A DNA stretch of 64,000 bases from Amycolatopsis methanolica 239 (GTDB lineage: Bacteria; Actinomycetota; Actinomycetes; Mycobacteriales; Pseudonocardiaceae). The stretch lies in assembly GCF_000739085.1 (NCBI RefSeq), contig NZ_CP009110.1, forward strand, positions 6,572,001-6,636,000, read 5' to 3'. The notes beneath the pieces were generated by a model. The model saw only the letters and a list, made by a program, of their open reading frames with translations, had not been told where the DNA came from and did no database searches. The position numbers and the translations under genes were made by a program. This document shows, piece after piece, positions 31,583 to 38,036 of this stretch (position 1 is its first letter; each line of letters opens with the position of its first letter).

Positions 31583-32311
31583 TTACGGGCGCCGCAGCGT
31601 GGTCACGAACTTGTACCGGTCGCCGCGGTAGATGGACCGCACGAATTCGACCGGTTTGCCGTCCGCGGCGAACGAATGCCGCGACAGCAGGAGCATCGGG
31701 GTGCCGACGTCGGCGCCCAGCAGGTCCGCCTCCTGCGGCCCGGCCAGCGCGGTCTCGATCGTCTCCTCCGCGCTGTCCATCTCCACGCCGTAGTGCTCCC
31801 GCAACACCGCGTACAGGGAACCGCCGGCCGACACGTGTTTGCGCAGGCCGCGGAACCGTCCGAGCGGCAGGTGCGTGGTCTCCAGCGCCATCGGCTCGCC
31901 GTCGGCCAGCCGGAGGCGGCGCATCCGCAGCACCTTCGCGCCGTTGCGGATGCCGAGCAGCTTCGCCAGCTCGGGCTCGGCCGTCAGCTCCTCGACCTCC
32001 AGCAGCTTCGACGACGGCTCGCGCCCCTTCGCCCGCATGTCCTCCGTGTAGGACGACAGCTGCAGCCGCTGCGCGAGCTTCGGCTCGGCGGCGAACGTGC
32101 CCTTGCCCTGCACCCGGTGCAGCCTGCCCTCGGCGGTCAGGTCCGCCAGGGCCTGCCGCACCGTGGTGCGGGAGACCGCGAACTCGGTGGCCAGCGAGCG
32201 TTCGGTGGGAATCGGCGAACCCGGCGGCATCGTCTCCAGCAGGTCGAGCAGATGCTGCTTCAACGCCCAGTACTTCGGTTCGCGCTGACCGCGCGTGGCT
32301 GACTCCAACAT
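31583..32311 (-). CDS. GntR-family (HutC/DasR-like) regulator of amino-sugar genes
   Basis: 242 residues: GntR winged helix ([36 protein letters not shown]) and a UTRA effector domain ([26 protein letters not shown]...). This architecture is that of DasR/NagR, repressors relieved by phosphorylated amino sugars. It is divergent from a SIS-domain gene and a GlcNAc-kinase-like gene, and a dre-like palindrome lies between. The start is ATG 32311. The DasR-type assignment rests on both context and site; other HutC-family regulators cannot be excluded. Confidence 0.85.
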   Translation of the reverse strand: MLESATRGQREPKYWALKQHLLDLLETMPPGSPIPTERSLATEFAVSRTTVRQALADLTAEGRLHRVQGKGTFAAEPKLAQRLQLSSYTEDMRAKGREPSSKLLEVEELTAEPELAKLLGIRNGAKVLRMRRLRLADGEPMALETTHLPLGRFRGLRKHVSAGGSLYAVLREHYGVEMDSAEETIETALAGPQEADLLGADVGTPMLLLSRHSFAADGKPVEFVRSIYRGDRYKFVTTLRRP

Positions 32312-32388
32312 GACCGACTCCTCCTCGAACCGCGCCTCCGGCGCAGGATGAAACTACCCTTTCCGGATGGGAACGCACCCGGGGTAGC

Positions 32389-32404
32389 ATTGGTCTAGAC
32401 CTCC
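32389..32404. promoter_or_regulatory. dre-like DasR/NagR operator
   Basis: Contains the perfect core palindrome TGGTCTAGACC (10-bp GGTCTAGACC at 32392-32401), matching the centre of the Streptomyces DasR site (ACTGGTCTAGACCACT) with mismatches only at the edges. It is 14 bp upstream of the SIS-gene start and 78 bp upstream of the GntR gene, so it may control both. Confidence 0.8.
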
Positions 32405-32417
32405 GAAGGGATTCAGC

Positions 32418-33446
32418 ATGAGCAACCCCGGACAGCACATGGCCGCGGAAATCGCCGAACAGCCCGCCGTTCTGGGCGGTCTGGTGGCCCGCCGCAGGGA
32501 GATCGCCGACGTCGCCGCCGCCATCTCCCGGCGCCCGCCGCGGTTCGCCCTCCTGGCCGCGCGCGGCTCCAGCGACCACGCGGCGCTGTACGCGAAGTAC
32601 CTCATCGAGGTCCTGCTCGGGCTGCCCGCCGGACTTGTCTCGCCCTCCACGGTGACCCTCTACGGCGCGCGTCCCGACCTGCGGGACGTGCTGCTGGTGT
32701 CGGTCAGCCAGAGCGGCGGCTCGCCCGACCTGCTCGAGTTCACCCAGATCGCCCGCAAGCAGGGCGCGCTGACCGTCGCGGTCACGAACACCCCGGCCTC
32801 GCCGCTGGGCGGCGCCGCCGAGCTGGCCGTCGACATCGGCGCCGGCAGGGAGACCGCGGTGGCCGCCACCAAGACGTACTCCGCGACGCTGCTCGCGTTG
32901 TACCTGCTCATCGACGCCGTCCGGGGCGGCGACTCGTCGGCCGCGGCCGAGATCGAACCGCTGGCGCGGCAGGCGCTGGAGGTCGACGTGCAGCGCGCCG
33001 TGGACCGGTACCGCTTCGTCGACCGGATCATCACCACCGGCCGCGGCTACTCCTACGCCACCGCGCTGGAGTCCGCGCTCAAGCTCGCCGAGACCAGCTA
33101 CCTCGCCGCCCGCGCATACAGCGGCGCGGACCTGCTGCACGGACCGGTCGCGGCCGTCGACGAAGAGACCGCGGTGCTGGCGATCACCGGCGCCGGACGG
33201 GGCGGGGCCGCCCTGCGCGACGTGCTGGCCGCGGTCACCGAGCGCGGCGCCGACGTGCTGGCGCTCGGGTCGTCGGCGGGCGAGGCGCCCGCCGCGCTTC
33301 GCATCCCGGTACCGTCCGTGGCCGAAGAACTCGCGCCAGTGCTGGAGGTGCTGCCGGTGCAGCGGATCGCGCTCGGGCTGGCGCTGGCCCGCGGCTTCGA
33401 CCCGGACCGCCCGCGCGGGCTGAACAAGGTGACCAGGACGCGATGA
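32418..33446 (+). CDS. SIS-domain sugar isomerase/deaminase (GlmS-C/NagB-II like)
   Basis: 342 residues with two SIS domains. First: LLAARGSSDHAALYAKYLIE and SVSQSGGSPDLLEFTQIARKQGA, the phosphosugar-binding loop. Second: GRGYSYATALESALKLAETSYLAARAYSGADLLHGP, as in the isomerase half of GlmS. There is no glutaminase domain, which fits a glucosamine-6-phosphate deaminase (NagB-II) or sugar isomerase. It overlaps the next gene (kinase) by 4 bp and is governed by the dre-like site; conversion of GlcN-6-P to fructose-6-P is the likely role (inference). Confidence 0.85.
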   Translation: MSNPGQHMAAEIAEQPAVLGGLVARRREIADVAAAISRRPPRFALLAARGSSDHAALYAKYLIEVLLGLPAGLVSPSTVTLYGARPDLRDVLLVSVSQSGGSPDLLEFTQIARKQGALTVAVTNTPASPLGGAAELAVDIGAGRETAVAATKTYSATLLALYLLIDAVRGGDSSAAAEIEPLARQALEVDVQRAVDRYRFVDRIITTGRGYSYATALESALKLAETSYLAARAYSGADLLHGPVAAVDEETAVLAITGAGRGGAALRDVLAAVTERGADVLALGSSAGEAPAALRIPVPSVAEELAPVLEVLPVQRIALGLALARGFDPDRPRGLNKVTRTR

Positions 33447-34357
33447 AGTTCGTCCTCGGGGTCGACGCGGGTGGCACGTCCACGCGTGCGCTGGCGGTGG
33501 CCGCGGACGGCACGGTGCTCGGCGCCGGGCGCGCGGGCGGCGCCAACCCGAACTCGCACCCGCCCGCGGAGGCGGCCGCCAACCTGGCGGCGGCGATCCG
33601 CGCGGCCACCGGGGTCCCCGGCCGGGCAAGCGCTTGCGTCATCGGCATGGCCGGCACCGCGAAGCTGACCGACCCCGCGGTCGCGGCCCTGTTCGAGCGA
33701 ACCTGGAGCGACCTGGGACTCGACCGCGTGGTGGTGCTGACCGACGCCGAAGTCGCGTTCGCCGCCGCCACCGACGCGCCCGACGGGACCGTGCTGATCG
33801 CGGGCACCGGCTCGATCGCGGGCCGGATCCGCAAGCGCCGCATGGTCGCCACCGAGGGCGGCTACGGCTGGCTGCTCGGCGACGAGGGCTCCGGGTTCTG
33901 GCTCGGCCGGGAGGCCGTGCGCGCCACGCTGGCCGCGCTGGGCCGCGACGGCGACCTCGGCCCGCTGGCCACCGCGGTGCTGGCCGAGGCCGGGGTCGAC
34001 GCGACCGACCGGAAGTACGCGTGGCGGCGGCTGATCACCGTCGCGAACGCCGAGCCGCCGGTCCGACTCGCCCGGTTCGCGCCGTTGGTCGCGGTCGACG
34101 ACCCGGCCGCGGCGGACATCGTGGAGCGCGCCGCCGACCTGCTGGTCGCGACCGCGCTGGCGACCCGCGAGCCGGGCGAGGACACCCCGGTCGTGCTGGT
34201 CGGCAGCGTCCTCGGCGACGGCACCCGGGTCGGCGAGCGGGTGCGGGCGAAGCTGGCCGGGCTCGAGGTCCGCACCAGTTCGGACGGTGTGCTCGGCGCG
34301 GCCTGGCTGGCCGCCGTCGAGGCGTTCGGCGAAGCCGCGGCGCGCCGTCCGGGCTGA
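33443..34357 (+). CDS. N-acetylglucosamine kinase (BadF/BadG/BcrA/BcrD ATPase family)
   Basis: 304-residue ASKHA-fold kinase. Phosphate loop 1 LGVDAGGTSTRALAV, the VIGMAGTAKL and DAEVAFAAATDAPDGTVLIAGTGSIA loops, and GGYGWLLGDEGSGFWLGREAV are all as in GlcNAc kinases of this family. It starts within the end of the SIS gene (ATG overlap), so the two are translationally coupled. Expected reaction: ATP plus GlcNAc to GlcNAc-6-P. A nagA deacetylase is not in the window. Confidence 0.86.
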   Translation: MKFVLGVDAGGTSTRALAVAADGTVLGAGRAGGANPNSHPPAEAAANLAAAIRAATGVPGRASACVIGMAGTAKLTDPAVAALFERTWSDLGLDRVVVLTDAEVAFAAATDAPDGTVLIAGTGSIAGRIRKRRMVATEGGYGWLLGDEGSGFWLGREAVRATLAALGRDGDLGPLATAVLAEAGVDATDRKYAWRRLITVANAEPPVRLARFAPLVAVDDPAAADIVERAADLLVATALATREPGEDTPVVLVGSVLGDGTRVGERVRAKLAGLEVRTSSDGVLGAAWLAAVEAFGEAAARRPG

Positions 34358-34433
34358 CCGACCAAAGATCCGGGCGTTTTTCGTGCGCCGAGCACGAGGG
34401 CCGGGTCCGCCGCCTGGGCGTACGGTTTGGGCG

Positions 34434-34465
34434 GCCCCCGGACCTCCCCCTCGCCGGGGGCTTTT
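34434..34465 (+). terminator. Terminator after the GlcNAc kinase operon
   Basis: Stem GCCCCCGG (34434-34441) and CCGGGGGC (34454-34461) followed by TTTT. It overlaps the end of the convergent DUF3159 gene by 2 bp. Confidence 0.7.
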
Positions 34466-35135
34466 ACTCGCGCCCGGAACCCGGCACGACGCGCAGCCCC
34501 GGGTGCTCCTTCGGCAGCGTCCGGTACAGCACCCAGCCGCTCACCGCGATCGTCAGCGCCTGCAGCGGCCAGGTCATGGCCGTGCGCGCGACACCCAGCG
34601 CGACCAGCTCGCCCGCCCACCACAGCGGCAGATAGACGACGACGCGCAGCACGTACTGCAGCGACCACACCAGACTCGCCCGCGAGTAGGCGCGTAGCAG
34701 GTCGGGATCCTTGCGCCAGCGGGTCTTCTGACCGAGCAGCAGCCCGACCACGACACCCAGGAGCGGCCACCGGACGACCACACTGGTCGCCCACAGCAAC
34801 GCACTGGCCACGTTGGACAGCACCTGAATCAGGAAGAAGTCCTGCGCGCGACCGGTGTGCAGCGCGATCAAAGCGGCCACGATCACCGCGGCGAGGCTGA
34901 CCACCACCGCCCGCGCCTTGTCGCCGCGGGTCAGGCGGAGCACGCCGACCACCACGGCGGTGGCGATCGCCGCGGCCGAGCCCCACGCGATCGACGAACC
35001 CGCGGCCAGCCAGCCGACCACGAACGCCAGCGGCGGCAGGCTCGCGTCGATCGCACCCTTGCGACCACCCAGGATGCTGCCCAGCGACTCCCTCTGCGGC
35101 GTGGCTTGTCCGGTCACTCCTACAGCGTGCCTCAA
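34464..35135 (-). CDS. DUF3159 integral membrane protein
   Basis: 223 residues with about six hydrophobic helices; SLGSILGGRKGAIDASLPPLAFVVGW and LLLGQKTRWRKDPDLLRAYSRASLVWSLQYVLRV match the DUF3159 pattern of actinobacteria. In mycobacteria and streptomycetes DUF3159 genes often lie near trk or dUTPase-region genes, but no such neighbour is seen here and the role is unknown. The frame opens at TTG 35135; GTG 35117 (MTGQATPQRE) is a possible alternative. Confidence 0.8.
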   Translation of the reverse strand: MRHAVGVTGQATPQRESLGSILGGRKGAIDASLPPLAFVVGWLAAGSSIAWGSAAAIATAVVVGVLRLTRGDKARAVVVSLAAVIVAALIALHTGRAQDFFLIQVLSNVASALLWATSVVVRWPLLGVVVGLLLGQKTRWRKDPDLLRAYSRASLVWSLQYVLRVVVYLPLWWAGELVALGVARTAMTWPLQALTIAVSGWVLYRTLPKEHPGLRVVPGSGRE

Positions 35136-35314
35136 ACCTGTCGGTGCGGGCAGCTACCATCGAGATCTTCGCCACACGATCCGGGCGAACGGCGGTAATG
35201 GAGAAGCTCAGGAGGCCGACAACGTACGAGACTGTGACCTCGCGCTGAACCGACGGTGGCGTAGGTCGGGATTACGGGTGCATCCTGCAGAGTTGTTCGA
35301 GGGGCGATCAACAG

Positions 35315-36142
35315 GTGCTGGCGAAAGGGGACGGCAGCGTGCGTGAGTACGACAGCTATGTCGCACTGGGTGACAGCTTCACCGAAGGTCTCAACGACTT
35401 CAACCCGGACGGGACCTTCCGCGGCTGGGCGGACCGGCTCGCCGAGATCCTTGCCGAGGGCCAGCCCGGTTTCCAGTACGCCAACCTGGCGCTGCGCGGG
35501 AAGATGCTCGCCGAGATCATCGAAGAGCAGGTTCCCGTCGCCCTCGAGCTCAAACCCGATCTGGTGACCCTGTGCGCGGGCGGCAACGACGTGATCGTGC
35601 CCGGCTCCGACGTGGACGAGATCGCGGCGCAGCTCGACGAGGTGATCGGCAAGCTGCGCGCGGCGGGCATCGACGTGCTCGTGTTCAACGGGCCGGACAC
35701 CAAGCACCTGCCGTTGATGAGCGTGCTGCGCGGCAAGATCGGCATCTACAACGCGCACCTGTGGACCAGCGCGGTCCGGCACGGCGCCAAGATCGTCGAC
35801 CTGTGGGCGATGGACCCGCTGCACGACCCGCGCGCCTGGAGCGACGACAGGCTGCACTTCACGGCCGAGGGCCACCGGCGGATCGCGTTGCGCGCGGCCG
35901 AAGTGCTGGGAGTGCCGACGTCGGAGGACTGGCGGGAGCCGTGGCCGGTCGTCGACGCGCGGGCGGACTGGATCACCAACCGCCGGTCGGACCTGGCGTG
36001 GACGAAGACGCACCTGCTGCCGTGGATCCGGCGGCAGCTGCGTGGCGAGTCGATGGGCGACGGGCTGTCGCCGAAGCGGCCGCAGCTGGCGCCGTTCACG
36101 GCGCGCCCGCCGGTGTCGGACGACCGCGCCCCGGCGAGCTGA
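35315..36142 (+). CDS. SGNH/GDSL-family hydrolase
   Basis: 275 residues. Block I VALGDSFTEGLND (nucleophile Ser), a conserved Gly block, block III GGNDVIVPG, and block V WSDDRLHFTAEGHRR with the Asp-x-x-His dyad are all visible, giving a serine esterase/lipase of the SGNH clan. No signal peptide, so it is cytoplasmic. The start is GTG 35315 or GTG 35339 (MREYDSYVALGDS); the second begins closer to block I as is usual. It lies 31 bp upstream of the DUF6932-like gene. Confidence 0.87.
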   Translation: MLAKGDGSVREYDSYVALGDSFTEGLNDFNPDGTFRGWADRLAEILAEGQPGFQYANLALRGKMLAEIIEEQVPVALELKPDLVTLCAGGNDVIVPGSDVDEIAAQLDEVIGKLRAAGIDVLVFNGPDTKHLPLMSVLRGKIGIYNAHLWTSAVRHGAKIVDLWAMDPLHDPRAWSDDRLHFTAEGHRRIALRAAEVLGVPTSEDWREPWPVVDARADWITNRRSDLAWTKTHLLPWIRRQLRGESMGDGLSPKRPQLAPFTARPPVSDDRAPAS

Positions 36143-36173
36143 GCGTCACACAGCTGTTGGTAGCTTTTCGGGC

Positions 36174-36653
36174 ATGCCGCTGCCCCATTGGACCCCGGAG
36201 GGGGTTCTGCCGACTGGGCGGCTTCAGGCGGACGTGGCCGACATCTACGAACGTCTCGTCTTCGACGCGCCGCACCAGAACGCCCGCGAGATCCTGTTCA
36301 GCGCTCTGAACAGCTATCTCGGCGCGGTCGCACGGATCATCCCGAGCGGCCGCGCCTGGATCGGCGGGCAGTTCATCACACGCACCCCGGACGTGCCCAG
36401 CGGGCTCGACGTCGTGCTGATCCCGGACGACTGGGGCAGCCTCAAGCGCATGACGGGCCGGGTGCGGGACGCGCTGTACGGGCTGCTGACCCTGCGCGGG
36501 GTCATCGTCGGGCAGCCCGCGATGTACCTCGATCAGGTACAACCCGTCGGCGGTCTGCTCGACGGGTTCCTGTGTTTCCCCGGTGACGAGGAGACGTGGG
36601 CCAACACCTGGTCGTACGAAGGGCGCCGCGGGTTCCCCGAGGTGGTGTGGTGA
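36174..36653 (+). CDS. DUF6932-like protein (nucleotidyltransferase-fold candidate)
   Basis: 159 residues, MPLPHWTPEGVLPTGRL..., resembling the DUF6932 family: a short N-terminus on processing order LPTG, helical region, then RAWIGGQFITRTPDVPSGLDVVLIPDDW, which fits the nucleotidyltransferase hG[G/S]...Dh(D/E)h pattern except that only one acidic residue is in the right place (GLDVV). So catalysis may be lost or the assignment only structural. ATG 36174. Its TGA overlaps the next gene's ATG, so the two products are probably made together. Family recognised from general pattern; moderate confidence. Confidence 0.6.
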   Translation: MPLPHWTPEGVLPTGRLQADVADIYERLVFDAPHQNAREILFSALNSYLGAVARIIPSGRAWIGGQFITRTPDVPSGLDVVLIPDDWGSLKRMTGRVRDALYGLLTLRGVIVGQPAMYLDQVQPVGGLLDGFLCFPGDEETWANTWSYEGRRGFPEVVW

Positions 36654-37534
36654 TGATGGACTTCCGCCGGATCGCCGACGAGATCCCGGGCGGCACGTGG
36701 CTGGACGACCTGGCGCGCGCGTCGGCGATGGCCGCGCACGCGAAGTTCGAGCGCACGTCCCGCTCGCCGTTGCTGCGCGTGTCGGTGCTCGGGTCGACGA
36801 ACCTGGACGCCTACACGTTCTCCGACATCAGCCGGGCGCTGCAGGACGCGACGGCGAAGGTCGGGCACATCATCCGCAACCCGCAGGGCGAGATCACCTA
36901 CGTCCAGCAGACCGACCGCGACAAGGCTCCGCTGATCCAGCGCGGGCAGGCGGGCAACACGATCTTCTTCGGCTTTCCCGAGCCTGCGCCGGACGACGCG
37001 TTGATCCACGACGGGATCGAGACGCTGTCCGAGCGCGCGGTCAAGGAGCTGTGCGACTTCCTGCCCGCGAACGGCTCCGACGACGGCGCGCTGGACGCGG
37101 TGCTGCTGCAACGGGACACGGTGCGCAACGCGGTGAGCGACATCGTCAGCGCGGTCGTCAAGAACACCGGCATCGGGCTGCAGCTGACGCCGACGGCCGG
37201 CGAGGACGTGACCCGCAGCATGACGACCGACCAGGCGAAGGTGCTGCACAACAGCCTGCGGGAGTCCCGGGAGGAGGTCGGCTACGAGACGGTGACCGGC
37301 CGGCTCGACGGCGTCCGCACGCGGCGCCGGATCTTCTACCTGGAGCGCGAGTCCGGCGGGACGATCCAGGGTGCGGTGGCGCCGGACCTGCTGGACCAGA
37401 TCAAGGAGAACCTGGACCGCCCGGTGACGGCCCGGCTACGGGTGGTCCGCACGACGACGATCGACGGCCGTCGCGGCCGCCCGGTGCACGAGCTGCTGGA
37501 GATCACGCCGGAAGTGAATCTGTTCGACCAGTGA
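36653..37534 (+). CDS. Unknown protein coupled to the DUF6932-like gene
   Basis: 293 residues from ATG 36653 (MMDFRRIADEIPGGTWLDDLARASAMAAHAKFER). No domain recognised. The sequence is soluble, mixed alpha/beta, with a central RAVKELCDFLPANGSDDGALDAVLLQRDTVRNAVSDIV helical region and a basic beta-rich C-terminus (TRRRIFYLERESG, LRVVRTTTIDGRRGRPVHELLEI). No signal peptide or membrane segment. Overlapping start and stop codons with the upstream gene suggest a two-component unit. Confidence 0.8.
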   Translation: MMDFRRIADEIPGGTWLDDLARASAMAAHAKFERTSRSPLLRVSVLGSTNLDAYTFSDISRALQDATAKVGHIIRNPQGEITYVQQTDRDKAPLIQRGQAGNTIFFGFPEPAPDDALIHDGIETLSERAVKELCDFLPANGSDDGALDAVLLQRDTVRNAVSDIVSAVVKNTGIGLQLTPTAGEDVTRSMTTDQAKVLHNSLRESREEVGYETVTGRLDGVRTRRRIFYLERESGGTIQGAVAPDLLDQIKENLDRPVTARLRVVRTTTIDGRRGRPVHELLEITPEVNLFDQ

Positions 37535-37549
37535 GTTGGTCGGTGCTGC

Positions 37550-37835
37550 CGGCTCGGCGCAGCTGGGGCCGGCGCCGCTTACTGCGGCGCGGCTCGGCAC
37601 GGTCAGGCGCGGCTCGCTGGGCGCGGCTCGGCACGGTTCCGTCCGGCACGGCCTTAATGCGGTGCGGCCCGGCCTAGCACGACGCGGCTCGCTGCGGCAC
37701 TGGGCGGCACGCTGCGGTGCGGCACGGCGCAGCACGGTGCGGCGCGGCTCCGCTGGCGTGGCCCCGGCGCGGCGCGGCTGACGCGGCGCGGTTCGGCCAC
37801 CGCCCGGCGCGGCTGGCCCGGTCCCGCCGCGCTCA
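37550..37835. repeat. Degenerate GC-rich repeat tract
   Basis: About 285 bp built of imperfect copies of a word like GCGCGGCTCGGCACGG; the core GCGCGGCT/GCGGCTCG recurs about ten times at irregular spacing. No credible reading frame. Together with 37836-38036, where only a hairpin is seen, it makes a 500-bp gene-free stretch between the unknown gene and the AfsR-type regulator. Confidence 0.65.
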
Positions 37836-37936
37836 GCTCTCCATCGGGGGCCACCGTGCGGCGATGAACGGATCGTTCACCGCTTCCAGCCGTCCAGTGG
37901 AGCAACCCCCACGGCCAAACAGCGTAAACGCGAAGC

Positions 37937-37972
37937 GGCCGTCTGACGCTCCCCCCACTGCGCCAGACGGCC
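37937..37972 (-). terminator. Hairpin downstream of the AfsR-type gene
   Basis: Stem GGCCGTCTGACGC / GCGCCAGACGGCC (13 bp, one mismatch) with a 10-base loop, 65 bp after the stop of the regulator on the minus strand. No U-run. Confidence 0.55.
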
Positions 37973-38036
37973 AAGCCGGACCATACGCCCTCCGCAAGAT
38001 CCATCGCTAAGAATTCGCTAAGTGCGGGGGCACCTT

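Noticed and set aside
30516-33629. A 1037-codon open frame on the minus strand
   Set aside because: Only the last 299 codons (30516-31415) look like protein; the rest is antisense to the GntR and SIS genes and has GC-skewed, Arg/Gly-rich composition.
37550-37835. CRISPR array
   Set aside because: The repeats are irregular in length and spacing, have no unique spacers and no cas genes are in the window.
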